A stretch of DNA of 64,000 nucleotides from Taeniopygia guttata (GCF_048771995.1 NC_133024.1:21778001-21842000); one strand, 5' to 3'; positions 24,401-34,800 are shown, counted from the first letter of the stretch. Made by a program: numbers and translations. The notes: a model not told the origin generated them from the sequence alone.

Positions 24401-27400
24401 CCTTTGGCAAATTTGTTTCATCTGTTCAGATGGGTCCCCTCCAACCTGTTGTGCATCCCCAGCCCACTGTTTGGGGAGATCTGAGCAGGAAAAAGAGAAA
24501 GCTTTGACACTATGCAAGCACTGTTTAGCAAGAGCTCAAACATGGCTGGGTGTATTATCAGTGCTATTAAGCCACAAATCCAAAACACAGTGCCATATGA
24601 GCTGCTGTGAAGAAACAAAACTCCATGCCAGGCAGACCAAATACACAGGTATATTGCACATCTACTAGACACAGTGCCCAGTCAAAAATCTGTGCTCAGA
24701 AATCTTAAAAATATGCATAGTGAGCTGTTTGTCTTTGTTCTAGCCAGAAACATACACCCAAATTTTCTTGAAGGTAATGGTCATGTCAGCCCATCTCAAA
24801 TCCATATCCTACTCAAGCTCGGAGTGCATGACTTTGAGAAGCCTGTGAAGGAAGTAGTTTCAAAGTATTTGCCCAGATTAGGCAAACCAGCATGCCATAA
24901 AATATGCATATACACAAAAACCCAGAGAAAGAAAACCCATGAAAATCAGGAAAATAACAAGTCCTAGATAATACTAAAAGCACCAATCATCAAAAAAATT
25001 CAGGAGGAACATAATTAATGCTAATGCAACTCCTTCGAGGTGATAAGAGTAGGTGTGTTTTGCATTAAAATGGGTATTTGTGGGTGAAGAGAGTGTCCCC
25101 ATACAACCCACACTGAACCAGTGTTCTGTTTACTGTCTGGGAAGCTTTGAGGTCCAAGTCCATGCAGTCTACACAAAATTTTTGACTCAAATCAGGCTAA
25201 ATAACTCACAGCACGTTCACCACGAGAAGGATATTTAATTTGGAAAAACCTTGGATTTAAGGGACCAGTAAGTAGTTTAAGTACTTTACATGGTGGCATG
25301 TGGTTTCAGTTGTGCCTCAAACCAGGGATATGTACCTAGCAGCTATTCACAAGTGCTACAAGACACCAGTTATTAGTGGAGATGGAATTCAATGGTTCAG
25401 ACTGCTAAAATCTAAAGTCTCTGATCAAATGCAAAAACAATTTTAAGACTTAAAATCTGTTCAAATTTGGACATATCTTCAAATGACTAGCAAAAGACAC
25501 ACTGCTCTACAATTTTATAGCCATGTTACAGAAGAGAGTGTTACAGGTTCTTGATCAGACAGCCTTTAAAACACCATGGGTAAAACAATTATTTCCTGCC
25601 TTACTCTCTGAAATGGCCAAACCATTTTGAATGAAGCTTTAGAAAACATTTATTCTTAGGCATGAAATTTGAGGTCATATACTTAGCAGTTAAGCAACTG
25701 CAAATGCAACCAGTGCAGGCAAATGTATCTATACATTAATGTTTTCTGCTCATCCTAAAATTATAGGATGGAACTCCATAAAAGCTTTTAAAAACTTTAA
25801 CATATGAAAGAATGATGTTAAAAAACATTTGTTTTGCACTGCATGTAAAGATGTGAAAAAGAAAATAATATATCTTCTCTCATACATTATAATCTTTGTT
25901 AATTAAAATGTATTACCTTATAGTAGTCTTACAGCATTCATTACCTTTCTTACAAATCAGCAACGCTCCAATCAGACCAGAGTTAAAATCCATTGCCATG
26001 TTCTCATGAGAATAGTAAGCATAAGTAAGACAAGGAAGGTCAGCTTCTCCTGGACCAACTTCTTCTGATATATCCCATACATATGTGTAGAGCTGGCCTG
26101 GAAGTACAGCATCATCTCGTTTTTCTGCAGATGATGTTCTGTCATCATACAGGGAGCCTACCAAGAAAAGAGTCAGTATGGTGGCATGAAGGAAAAGAGC
26201 ATTTAAAATGCTTGGAATATCTTCCTACAATCAGCTCCAAAAGCTTGGTTTGATATTGTTTATATGATACTTCAGCTTCAAAGAGATAACTCATGATTCC
26301 ACTCACACATTGTTAAGAGTAGCGTGGGGAGAGTAGCTATTCCACCACCATCCTGTTTCTTAGGGATTAAAGATTTCCTAGAAGTATCATCACTGCCGAA
26401 AGATTGGACTCTTAATCAGTCTGACTAGGCTTAGGACAGGATGAAGCTTCAGCCTCTGCTCACTGGTGCTCTGCAGAGGAATGCTGCCCACTCTGTCACC
26501 TTTCTAACTGTCTCTCATAAAGCCACTATCTGGGCTGGCAATGCCTTGCTGCCTTAGGCCTTCTGCATACTGCACATCCACACATGGAGGCAGGAATGGC
26601 TCGTGTCTGTGCCTGCCATATCCTGATCTGCAATATGACAAAGGGGAGACAGAGAATTGAAATCCAAAGTGCAAAAGGTGCATAAATTAATAAGACAGTC
26701 AAACTGAACTGCCCATCACTTTCCAATGAAATGTTCTGTTCAACTCCATTGGATGGATTGGCAAAACTCATTTTGCACCCAGACAACAACCAAAGTCTTG
26801 CATGAATTTGTAAACTGTGGGTCAGAGCTCTGACTTAGCACCCAGGGCAGGGCAATCCAAGAAGCATGAACAATCAAACTCACTTCATGCTGGTACAAAT
26901 ATTTTATTGTCCATTTGGTCATAGTTTATCATCTATTTTTGCTGGTCTCATGAGGGTGTGGAGCAAAGCACCACAAAGCTGAGCATTACATTCTGAGTAT
27001 CAGAACAGCATGATCAGCACTGTTAGGAAACTGTGCTCATAACACTCATATTCCTAGAGTTAAATTGACGAACAAGGAAGGAGCTAACAATGAAGGTGAA
27101 GATGCAATCCAGAATCAACAGATATTTGTTACACACAGCTTCACACATTGATCTGGAGCCCTGTCAACATTTCATGCAGTAGTCTATAAGCAAATGAGCA
27201 AAACATGGAATTTCTACAGTATTTACCTTCTTCATTTTTGCTGTACACTAGACCTTGGGGATGAATACTGACTGGCTTGTCAGCCATATTTTTAAGGTGA
27301 ACCACTAAAGTATCTCCCACTTCAGCATGCAGGGTTGGTCCCAGAAGTCCTGTAGTTAGTCAAGATAAAGAAAGAGGAAAATTATGTTCGGTGAAACAAA

Positions 27401-30400
27401 TAATTTTCTCCCCCTTTAGAAAATATTAGCTCTCAAAGTACAAGTCCCAAAATTAACGCAGAGAATGTTAATAACACTGCAATGAAGATTTACCCAAAAT
27501 AAGGCATATGAGAACTTAAAGCCTATAATGTATATTCCAAAATGTTATAAATTTTGCATCTGACAACTAGTACTTAAAAATCATGGGAAAATAAGGGGAA
27601 AAAATTATTTACAGATACAGAAACTCTATTAAAAGATTCATCCTGAGGTTCACTGAAAATTTCTATACATCTTTCACATACAATTTAATTAAATAGTTTT
27701 AGAACACAAACATTTTGTAGTTTAAGAGTTTAGAGAAAGGCATCCAAACACATTACTTTAAGGAGGACTCTGAATGCCAGGAGTCACAAAACAAAGAGAT
27801 CTTTCAATTCCCAAATGTTATCCAAGTAAATAATGGTTTCCACACTGCAAATTTCTTGAGGCATTTCCTGCAAAAGATTTCAAGAGCTTGTATCCCTACT
27901 CCCCCTGTTGCAAAAATAAGCAATTGAAAAAGCTGCTAAGACAACTTTTGGCTTGTTAGTCACTTTTTTTGTAAACTATTTTGTGTATATTTAGTTTCAG
28001 GCCTTAGGCTCCTTCACAAGGAATTCATAGTGTCATCGCTGTGGCTGTGCCAAATCTAAATGCATGTGGTAAATCTCATCAGATGCTCAAAACGAAGGGA
28101 ACAACTTTGTATGGCGCAACTGATTTGCAGACAGCCACATCCTCTGAAAGCCCAACGGCCTTTGGAAGCCTCATTCCTGCACTGTAGAGACCTCATGCCC
28201 TGTTCATGTGGTTCATGTGCAAAAATGAGCGGAAAAATACAACCTTGCTCAAGTTGCCACTGGCTTTGAAATAAGAAACAAATGAAAATACCCAGAACAT
28301 TTCATTCCTGTTTACCTGTAAATGTATTTGCTGGTTTTTCTTTTTTAAAATCCACTTCATATTCTCTGTAAGAAATTTTCTTAAATACAGGACCTGAATG
28401 TTCCAATCTGAAACCAAGAGTTACAAAAAATATTGAAAGGACAAAGATTCTCAGAGATGCCATTGCTGTTTGATGGAAATCTCAAAAAATGAATCTTGGA
28501 AAGATATTTAATCACTTGCACATTTTGTTGAAGGTAAAGCACACAGTCCAACTCTTTGTAGTATCTTCTCTTCTCCCTCTTACTCTGTTGAATTAATGAT
28601 GTTCCCAAACCAGATAATGTCATATAGGGCATCCAATACCCATACCTAGAACAGTTCACCACTGATTTCACTGGTGGTTTTTATGGGTCCTTTTGATTCT
28701 ACTTAGGCATAAAAATGCCTTTGTTTTGTCCAAGACACAGGAAGATGTTTCAACAATATTTAACCTAGAAAGTATCTGACAAGACAGAGTGAAAGAAACC
28801 TGAATTTCTGTTTGCTCAGCCCTATGTTTGAACTTTAAGACTCACCAGAAGGGTTTTACAATAGCATTAACAGCAAGCTCCTGTCACAGGAATGACTCTG
28901 AAGGCAAGTACAAAGCTGTTCTCTGACAACAGCTAAGGATACCACAGCAAGTTAGGAAAGGAGACTGCAAAGTGCCCTTAGTCTTTTTAAATAAACAATT
29001 TGGCACACCCAGGTGACCACATGTTTTCTTAGAAAACAAGCAGAAGGAAACCAGCAAACGACACTTCTGCAATGGAAATAATGACGAGAAGAGGGATGAA
29101 AGGATAACTGCCCTTCACATTTATTGGTTGATTTACTCTAGTAGGTATGACGACTGAATCCAACAGTAATTCCACTTGTTCTCTTTGTAATGCCGTTTCA
29201 GGCACATTGGACAGTGAAGAGCTGATGGACTGCTCAAGCATGGGGAGGCTGAGCAGAGAGAACCCACTTCAGTGACATCCACAGTCCATAAGGGGGAGAT
29301 CTCTTTTGCAAGAGACCTCTTGTAAATTCCTCCACAACCCTCTCTCACCACAGTAGTCAGGCAGAAGCAATTGGTGTTTCAAATAATTCCCCCCTCCTTA
29401 AAGTCATTGATAAAATTTTGTTTAATTCCTTAAGGAGAAGGATAGGATCCATTGACAAGAGCTGCCCTAATCTGGCAATGTTCAAGAGAATAGGCACATG
29501 AGACTGCAGGGTAGAAGAGGAAATTTATCAGTGCCAATTAAATAGTGAGGAGGAATTAAATACCTAGTGCACTAACACTTCAGAAATATCACACTACACA
29601 AGCAAGTCTAGTTACAGAACTTTTAGGAATTGCAGCAGCAACACTGCAAGATGCACATAAAATACATTTTCAATTTGTGCTGAAGTGCCTTATAAATAAA
29701 TAGCACTTGTACATAGTAACAAATCTCTGCAAAGATAAAAACAGACACTCAGAGAAATAAGGCGCCCTTTTCTACCCAAAATTAAGAAAATAGTTCAGGA
29801 AGAGTCCATTTTCCTTTCAGCCTCTCTTAAATTATTTAGAAATAGAAGCACCAAAGTATCAGATTCTTACACTGCATATAGGCATTCAGCTTCTACTGAA
29901 ATCAGCACAAGTTACATACTCCAATACCTTTGGGATCAAAGTCATTAACTCTTCCTCAGTGAGTATATTTGTGTTGTGAGGTTTGTTTTTCTATTTTGGA
30001 TGTGTTTTTTAGTTGGTTATTTTGCTGGGTTTTGTTTGCTTGTTTGTTTTGGGTTTTAGTTAAATTTCTATAAGCTTTAGTTAAATTTTCTATAAGCTTT
30101 AGTTAAATTTCTATAAAACTCATTAGACCCATCTAGGATGTGACTTGCTCTAAATACTTAGGCAAGGTAACTCAATAGACATTGCACATAAAATACGACT
30201 GGGTTATCTTGGAGAACTTCAGTAGAGGTTTTAGACAATCTTGTGAGTCTCTACTGCATGAAAAGACTCCCTTCACAATGTGAATTTAATCAAACAGCAG
30301 TTGATGCTTACACTGATGCACCCAGTAGAAGAGAATGAAGTTTTAACTAGTAGATTCACATGTTCAGGTCAATACTTAAATAGCATCTGGCTTCATGTTC

Positions 30401-31668
30401 CTACCTTTAAATCCTATTTTCTTCTGTCTTGGCAGTTTGACATTATGCTTATACCAGTTTTATTAAACATTTGAGGGGGTTTTAGAAATCACAGAAATTT
30501 TGTTATTAGATCTTGGAAAAAGAAAAAAGTTAGAAAGTCATAATCTGAACTGGAAGTATCTTTTCCATGTTATCCTGAAACACAATACATGTTTAGAAAA
30601 AAAAATCACAACAACAACAAAAAAAAGCAAGTCATCCACCTATATATATGTAAAAAAGCATCACTATAAAAAAAACTTTTAATGTAGGAGGAAAAGTAAT
30701 TTTTAATTAATTTTAATGTTTAATTTTTACTAATTTTCTCCCTTAATTTAAACATAACTCAAAAATACATCCAAGTTCTGAAATCTGTAGCAATGCACCT
30801 GCAGCGTTTATAATCCTAAGGACAGTAGTAGTACCAAAAATAATGTATTTTATATTCTTGATTGGTGGATGCAGGTAGGCTGGCCACTGTGCAATACTAT
30901 ATGAAAAAATAAAATCAGCAGTTTCACTTAAGGAAGCAGAGTAATGCTTGATCTTACCACCTTTACTCATCAGGACTCAGAATGTACATTTCACAAAAGT
31001 CCTGAACAACTCAGAAATGGTGCAGCTAGTTCCAAAGTTCATCTGGCTCTGATTTAAGTGAAAGTGATAGCATCAAAACTGGAACATAACTATTCCTTCA
31101 GCAAATTCTAAAGTCTTAAAAGTTTTTGAAATCTTACCAAACCATGGCTCAACTTAACATTGCTCAGCATCCATGTACCTAAAATAAATACATTAAAAAA
31201 AACCCAAGCAACCAACATTAAGCTATGCAAAAATGACAAAAGCAAGTCCTGGAACTTATTTAACAGAAGTCCTCTGAAAACATAAAATAATTCTATTCAC
31301 TAATGCAGCAAATAAAAAGGAGCTTTTAATATGTCACAGGCTCTAGCTCAGATAATGCTGTTTAAGGTCAACCAAGTTCCTCTGAAATCAACAGACTGGG
31401 CTCCAAAGTCCTCCTGGGCTCTGCAATTCCACAAGAGATGAGAGACAAAAACCACTTTTCAGTCCCAAGGGAGGGACTTTTATCCCTCTCATCCCGTACT
31501 TTGTTACCTGGACTTTTCCTCAGGTTCTGGTTTGTAGGTCCAGCTGGTGATCTGTGCAGCTATATAGTGCTCCCTGATCTTCACAGCTCCCACCACATGC
31601 TGCTCTGAGTCTGGCCACCATGAACCAAGCAGAAGCAAGAGAAAAAGCTGTAAGCAGTGCAGTGTCAT
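299..31668 (-). CDS. F5: Coagulation factor V, 24 of about 25 coding exons (3' end off window)
   Basis: F5 is the plasma procofactor that, once activated by thrombin, supports factor Xa in the prothrombinase complex on anionic membranes. Twenty-four exons (each listed separately) join in phase into 1874 codons. Domains in precursor numbering are: signal peptide about 1-28, A1 about 29-345, A2 about 346-690, acidic tail and B domain to R1281, A3 about 1282-1608, C1 about 1610-1763, and C2 from 1765 running off the window. Motifs matching human factor V rather than factor VIII include [24 protein letters not shown] and [11 protein letters not shown]. The start was chosen because it opens a hydrophobic signal peptide, has A at -3, and gives 28 residues before the mature N-terminus, as in human. 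All introns are GT-AG except intron 6 (GC-AG). The last exon lies left of base 1, so the stop codon and 3' UTR are not visible. I infer an intact gene; a recent F5 paralog cannot be excluded from one window. Confidence 0.96.
1259..1407 (-). CDS. F5: F5 coding exon 23: C2 domain start
   Basis: Encodes [20 protein letters not shown] and [15 protein letters not shown]. The human membrane-inserting pair W2063/W2064 reads W1790/F1791 here. 149 bases, donor CAAG|GTAACA. Confidence 0.95.
1559..1703 (-). CDS. F5: F5 coding exon 22: C1 domain end
   Basis: Encodes [20 protein letters not shown] and [11 protein letters not shown], closing C1 with its second Cys. 145 bases, donor GATG|GTAAGA. Confidence 0.96.
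2533..2688 (-). CDS. F5: F5 coding exon 21: C1 domain
   Basis: Encodes [18 protein letters not shown] and [18 protein letters not shown], matching human [16 protein letters not shown]. 156 bases. The donor GAAAG|GTCTGT is weak but the junction fits human exactly. Confidence 0.95.
3928..4019 (-). CDS. F5: F5 coding exon 20: C1 domain
   Basis: Encodes [19 protein letters not shown] and ELPWIQ. It is a few residues shorter than human just before PWIQ. 92 bases, donor CAG|GTAAAG. Confidence 0.95.
5100..5171 (-). CDS. F5: F5 coding exon 19: C1 domain start
   Basis: Encodes [20 protein letters not shown], the discoidin (F5/8 type C) entry with its first Cys. 72 bases, donor ATAG|GTGAGT. Confidence 0.95.
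   Translation of the reverse strand, partial: SAGFQWAWQVELYSIRRLMLHIT
5558..5585 (+). repeat. Poly(T) run (F5 intron 18)
   Basis: An uninterrupted T tract of about 28 bases. It has no recognisable element attached. Confidence 0.9.
5684..5800 (-). CDS. F5: F5 coding exon 18: A3 domain end
   Basis: Encodes [20 protein letters not shown], matching human [20 protein letters not shown]. 117 bases, phase 1 at both ends. Confidence 0.96.
6870..7049 (-). CDS. F5: F5 coding exon 17: A3 domain with His motif
   Basis: Encodes [18 protein letters not shown], which holds the conserved HVVHFH histidines of the A-domain copper-site region. 180 bases, phase 1 at both ends. Confidence 0.96.
7826..8036 (-). 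CDS. F5: F5 coding exon 16: A3 domain
   Basis: Encodes [18 protein letters not shown] and [18 protein letters not shown]. 211 bases; the last G pairs with CC of exon 17 to give the Ala of AINGI. Confidence 0.96.
8250..8482 (+). repeat. CR1 LINE 3' fragment (F5 intron 15)
   Basis: Contains the CR1 tail pattern TTGGAGATACTCAAAACCC, TGGACTGAATGATCTCTGG and TCTATGATTCTGTGA. It is 5'-truncated, as usual for avian CR1. Confidence 0.75.
8525..8758 (-). CDS. F5: F5 coding exon 15: A3 domain
   Basis: Encodes [20 protein letters not shown] and [16 protein letters not shown], matching human A3. 234 bases, phase 0 at both ends. Confidence 0.96.
9885..10050 (-). CDS. F5: F5 coding exon 14: A3 domain start
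   Basis: Encodes [19 protein letters not shown], matching human [19 protein letters not shown]. Upstream, the acidic human stretch (IEDSDDIPED) is replaced by a Lys/Arg-rich one ([13 protein letters not shown]). 166 bases, donor TTA|GTAGGT. Confidence 0.93.
10185..10396 (+). repeat. CR1 LINE 3' fragment (F5 intron 13)
   Basis: Contains GGTTTAGATTGGATATTAGC, GGTTGGACTCAATGGCCTTA and TTTTCCAACCTTCTGTGACT, the standard CR1 3' end. Confidence 0.88.
11861..11889 (+). repeat. Poly(A) run (F5 intron 13)
   Basis: An uninterrupted A tract of about 28 bases, 215 bases from the end of F5 exon 13. The preceding sequence shows no retrocopy. Confidence 0.9.
12104..14042 (-). CDS. F5: F5 coding exon 13: A2 acidic tail, B domain, light-chain start
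   Basis: This single 1939-base exon holds the A2 tail, the whole B domain and the light-chain N-terminus. Thrombin-site equivalents are SIR739|GS (human R709), LLSPR1150|SR (human R1018) and YLR1281|SRGN (human R1545). R705 followed by Lys aligns with the R679 protein-C site. The B domain is about 540 residues against 836 in human. It has many N-glycosylation sequons, a furin-like RRKRR902|S, a basic tract with IRRRKKE just before R1150, and a Tyr/Asp/Glu-rich acidic tract before R1281. The mammalian nonapeptide repeats are absent. The exon ends AAAAG|GTTTGC, a weak donor. Conservation is low outside the cleavage sites, as usual for this domain. Confidence 0.95.
15761..15973 (-). CDS. F5: F5 coding exon 12: A2 domain end
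   Basis: Encodes [19 protein letters not shown] and [20 protein letters not shown]. The GTAAGT donor gives DNGGTW, equivalent to human DNVGTW. 213 bases. Confidence 0.95.
16185..16478 (+). repeat. CR1 LINE 3' fragment (F5 intron 11)
   Basis: Contains AAGGGGAAATGGCCTCAAGC, GGTTGGACATCAGGAAAAAT and TTTTTTCCAGCCTTTCTAAT. One of the best preserved CR1 copies here. Confidence 0.9.
16632..16782 (-). CDS. F5: F5 coding exon 11: A2 domain
   Basis: Encodes [20 protein letters not shown] and [15 protein letters not shown], almost identical to human. The 151 bases have donor CACA|GTGAGT. The residue spanning the junction is Thr, as in human STINGY. Confidence 0.96.
17518..17729 (-). CDS. F5: F5 coding exon 10: A2 domain, R506-equivalent site
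   Basis: Encodes [19 protein letters not shown] and [18 protein letters not shown]. The end reads ALTQKGVQ where human has SLDRRGIQ. The scissile R506 is therefore K535 (AAG, 17527-17529), with Gln before it. 212 bases, donor GCAG|GTAACT. Confidence 0.95.
18092..18194 (-). CDS. F5: F5 coding exon 9: A2 domain
   Basis: Encodes [19 protein letters not shown], matching human [19 protein letters not shown]. The 103 bases have donor ACAA|GTAAAA. The last base pairs with GC of exon 10 to give Ser. Confidence 0.93.
18642..18687 (+). repeat. A/G-rich low-complexity tract (F5 intron 8)
   Basis: A15 followed by GAGAGAAAAAGAGAAAAG-like purine sequence, one strand purine only. Confidence 0.85.
19267..19444 (-). 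CDS. F5: F5 coding exon 8: A2 domain
   Basis: Encodes [20 protein letters not shown] and [25 protein letters not shown] identifies factor V rather than factor VIII. The 178 bases end GTCAGA|GTAAGT. Confidence 0.95.
20870..21088 (+). repeat. CR1 LINE 3' fragment (F5 intron 7)
   Basis: Follows the CR1 consensus order: ACACAATGGACACAAA, AGGAAAAACTTTTTCACTGT, GAGGTTCTTTCCAGCCACAA and TCCTGTGATT. Diverged. Its end is about 40 bases from F5 exon 7. Confidence 0.8.
21128..21293 (-). CDS. F5: F5 coding exon 7: A1-A2 connector
   Basis: Encodes the connector and the A2 start ([17 protein letters not shown]). The residue aligned with human activated-protein-C site R306 is V335 (GTG, 21244-21246). Lys and Arg residues occur within a few positions, so an alternative cut is possible. 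The 166 bases join G|CT and AG|A. Confidence 0.93.
21828..22049 (-). CDS. F5: F5 coding exon 6: A1 domain end, GC donor
   Basis: Encodes [19 protein letters not shown] and [18 protein letters not shown]. The exon ends in KHLQ plus G. The intron then starts GCAAGG rather than GT; using it gives KHLQ|AGM, exactly the human junction KHLQAGM. A GT 15 bases further into the intron is phase-compatible but would insert GKETS. Confidence 0.9.
22997..23140 (-). CDS. F5: F5 coding exon 5: A1 domain
   Basis: Encodes [12 protein letters not shown] and [12 protein letters not shown], the A1 equivalents of human LLFAVFDESKSW and YTVNGYVNGTMP. The 144 bases have phase 1 at both ends. Confidence 0.95.
24075..24647 (+). 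mobile_element. Old avian LTR, ERVL-type, fossil
   Basis: About 573 bp in F5 intron 4, antisense to F5. From memory of bird LTRs it follows a known order: TGTCAG start with a GAGCTGACCCCATCCAGCAG-like opening, TGAGAAAACTCCTGGGTCAA, a CCCTTTGGCAAA-like middle, AAGCACTGTTTAGCAAGAGC, CCACAAATCCAAAACACAGT, and a CA end. No target duplication was found and the copy is clearly diverged, so it is old. No internal region is attached. Confidence 0.7.
25945..26157 (-). CDS. F5: F5 coding exon 4: A1 domain, Ca-binding acidic pair
   Basis: Encodes [17 protein letters not shown] and [17 protein letters not shown]. The DD pair at residues 140-141 aligns with human mature D111/D112, known ligands of the A1 calcium site. 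The 213 bases are flanked by GGTAG and GAAAG|GTAATG. Confidence 0.96.
27227..27349 (-). CDS. F5: F5 coding exon 3: A1 domain
   Basis: Encodes [20 protein letters not shown] followed by [13 protein letters not shown], the cupredoxin core of A1 as in human factor V. The 123 bases have phase 1 at both ends. Confidence 0.96.
28316..28407 (-). CDS. F5: F5 coding exon 2: A1 domain
   Basis: Encodes [18 protein letters not shown], nearly identical to the human A1 segment FKKIVYREYEPYFKKEKP. The acceptor is TTTCAG and the donor ACAG|GTAAAC. The 92 bases keep the frame from exon 1. Confidence 0.95.
30055..30115 (+). repeat. Short tandem repeat, about 22 bp x 3 (F5 intron 1)
   Basis: Three near-copies of CTTTAGTTAAATTTCTATAAG in a row, differing by one T. 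Confidence 0.85.
31508..31668 (-). CDS. F5: F5 coding exon 1: signal peptide and A1 start
   Basis: Encodes residues 1-53 plus two bases. The N-terminus ([18 protein letters not shown]) is a classic signal peptide. The mature chain should begin near V29 ([11 protein letters not shown], aligned with human AQLRQFYVAAQ). The donor reads CCAG|GTAACA. Confidence 0.93.
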
Positions 31669-31870
31669 GGTAGAGACGCCTGTTAAAGCTGCTCTGGAAG
31701 ACAAGGCAGAAACCACTGCTTTTATTGCTGTTGTTGCTTCTAACTTCCCCTCAGAAATGCAATAATTATGATGCAACAGGGTAACATTTGCTATGCTCAG
31801 GTCACTGCTCTTCACCTCCGCCTCCCCTTACTGACAGGGATCCAATAGAGATAAAAAAATGTTTAAACTA
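31669..31870 (-). promoter_or_regulatory. F5: Candidate F5 5' UTR and core promoter
   Basis: The sequence directly upstream of the F5 start has, reading along the gene, a CCAAT box (ATTGG sense, near 31837-31842), a C/EBP-ATF-like TGATGCAAC on the plus strand (31769-31777), and a TATA-like AATAAAAG (31719-31727) about 50 bases before the ATG. Such sites would suit liver expression, but each is short. Sites and start point are inference. Confidence 0.35.
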
Positions 31871-34800
31871 CCTCCTTCCCCTCCTCCACACACCTCCAGC
31901 AAGAGACAAGCACCAAGGAGAAGCGCTTCAGCCCCACTAGGTGGTTGGTTCATTGTGTACTGAAGCAGCAGGATATCAGAGGCAGAAGATTATTTAGATT
32001 ACTTCAATTACAGGATGTTTGACCTATGTGGTTAGGAAGAAGGGGGACATATTTTCTGTCTTCCCAGAAAACAGAAACCCAGCACATGGCTGGCACTGAT
32101 GGAAATTTCCCAGGTATATGCTACACCTCCTAAGAAATCATTCCCAGAAAGCAAAATACTGAAGGATTAGGTACAGGGACTAGAATTGGGTGCAGAGCTA
32201 TAATCTAGTTCAGATCACCATACACTGCATGCTCAGAACTTGACTCCCATTACATTCCCAAATACCTCAGGTAATAGATAACCAATGGGCTTCTCAGTGA
32301 CAGCTACCAAGTCAGACTGGCGACTTTTAATCTAGTCTTGACTACAGTCTGTTGGCATTTATCTAACAAGAAATTATTAGGAAAATACCTTTTGATAAGA
32401 TAATTACCAATGCCAACTGTATTAATAAATATGTTTCCCTGCTTTTGCCAGTACTAAGAGGTTAGTCAAAACAAGAAGTAAATTGTTGATCATGATTCCC
32501 ACACACCCAATTACTAGAAAAAAAAATCCTATCTATTTTTTTTGTGGCCAGAAAATGAAAACCTTTTCAATAATGTTTTTCTAATATTTTAATTTAAAAA
32601 AATTACCTGTACCACAAATCAAAATAACTCCACTCCAGAACTAGACAAAAAGGACAACATTTCATTTTGGACTACTTCAAAAGAAAGCCTGATCAATTCT
32701 AGGTTTGCTATATTTTTTTAACAGTAGAATGGCCTAACTGGCAGCTTGGTTAATTCTATCCAAACTATATGGTACCAAGACAGCTCAAAAAATAAAAAAG
32801 AAAAGATGAAGACCAGCAGCTAAATGCTCACTACCAAATATCAGGATCATTTGGCACATAAACCTGAGAACAATTGTGCTCACTTAGACAGCACATGACT
32901 ACCAACATCATGGTATGTTTATTTAAACAAATCTTCCTGTGATTCTGTTTAATGAACTAAGTGTTTGCATTAGAAATTTACATTATAAGTAGGCTTCTAA
33001 GAATTTTTCTTTTTAATAAAAAGCTAAAATATTGCAGGCTAAAAATTAATGCCCAGATTACATGATTAACACCCCCTGCTTTGTGCCCTTGAGCTGGGCA
33101 TCATCGAAGCTGACATCAATTGGTTATTTCCCTTTTATCCATTTTGAGGAATTTGGGAGCTGTATTTTTGAAATTTCTTAGTCAACAAATTATGCAGCAT
33201 TATTCTAAAGGCAAGAATTTCTTTCATAAGTGTGGCTGATCATATTGATAGTTTAAAGATCAGTATCAAATTGAACTACATATACTTTCCATTAAGCTAC
33301 ACTGATTACCATTTGTTTCCATTCTTTAATACTTTAAGAAAAAGAAATCCAATACTAGCTGCTTGCTTATTTTCTCCTCTTCTCACATTTTAAGTATCAA
33401 TGTAAAATTGACCTGCCTGAAATCACCTACATCAGCCTTTTTTTCAATTTTTTCTTTTATTGAAGCTATTCCATCGCATTGTGTCCTCTAGGCTTTATTA
33501 AGTTTCAATGTCCTGAAAATCAGTATTAATAATCCAAAGATGCTGTTCCCTTCCACCTGATCATTGATTTCTAATATCAGCAATTATATCCTAGCTGATG
33601 TTGTGAAAGTCTAATACATACATATAATTTTTAGTTAGCATTGATTGCCTGCAAGCTATTATTACTACTAGTCCATGACAAGTGACTACAGAATATATTC
33701 TTTCAGGATGGAATCTTCCAAGACAATGTAACTTTATTGGCTATTAATATATTTAGCTGTGATCTTTTTTTCTACTTCACAACACTACACATGCTGCAAA
33801 CTTCATATTTTATCCTCACTGCTTAATGACATGTTCAAGTGTAAATTACAAGTCAACAGCATCAAAAAAATCATGTGATCAAAAGCCATGCATGCAGGAA
33901 TGTGGGTCCAGTGCAGGCTGGCAAGAGAATCTCTGCAGCACAATAAACAAGGCTATTCCCAAAATAAAGCAGTACCTTTGGGATGTACTGATACTGAAAT
34001 GCCAAATGAAAATCAACCATGGAAAGAGAAGCCTAAGAAATATCTTTTAACACCAACAGCAGGTCTGCATCTTCCAACTGGGCAAGATTATGGTCTATTC
34101 TGACACCCAGTAATTATGGTCCTGATTTCTTCTTATGCTACATGTGAAAACAGTATATACTAAGGGTATACTTGCAGTCCTGCTCTAAAAGCTGACCTGT
34201 AAAATTAACTGGCAGTGCCAGTTTTCCACCTAGACTGGGTGAAATAGCCTAAGCTGATTCTGAGCGATCATGAACAGATCTTTTTTTTAAAAAGAGATGT
34301 AAAGTGGTGATATGCAACTTGCTGCAAATAACAAGTTAGGATCCGCAACAAACTTGGTTCTACTTCATCGAAAAATACCCCAAGTGCCAGCAGGCAGTCA
34401 TATACTTATACCTGCCATCAGCTTTCACAACTGGTGACAGAGAGGGAACTAGTAGAGAAAAAAAAAGTTGCACAATTGTGGACTTGGTTGCTAATAATGC
34501 CCTCAGAGAGATCTCCCTCATTCAAACACACTAATCAATGCACAACGGCCCAGCAGCGTACCTTGTTTAGTGCAGGGTGAACAGGCTTCATGGGCAAACA
34601 AGGAGTTAATTATTGAATCGGCAGTGAACACGTGGTTCTGAAGTAGGTAAAAGACAGAGGGGGCACTTACCAAATCCACCAGGCACTAACGGGAACAGCC
34701 CAATATCTTCACCTCTGTAAGTGGGTGCTAAAGCCAAGAAAGGTTAACCTGTGAAACAGCTCAGTTTAGAAGCTGAAAGCAGATGTGCTATGCCAAAGAA

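Noticed and set aside
299-31668. Factor VIII, ceruloplasmin or hephaestin instead of factor V
   Set aside because: Ceruloplasmin and hephaestin lack C domains and a B domain. The SQHLDNFSN and YLEDN motifs, the three thrombin sites and the B-domain charge tracts fit factor V, not factor VIII.
31669-31815. In-frame upstream ATG that would extend F5 by 49 residues
   Set aside because: It would bury the signal peptide. The chosen start has A at -3 and gives the human-like 28-residue leader.
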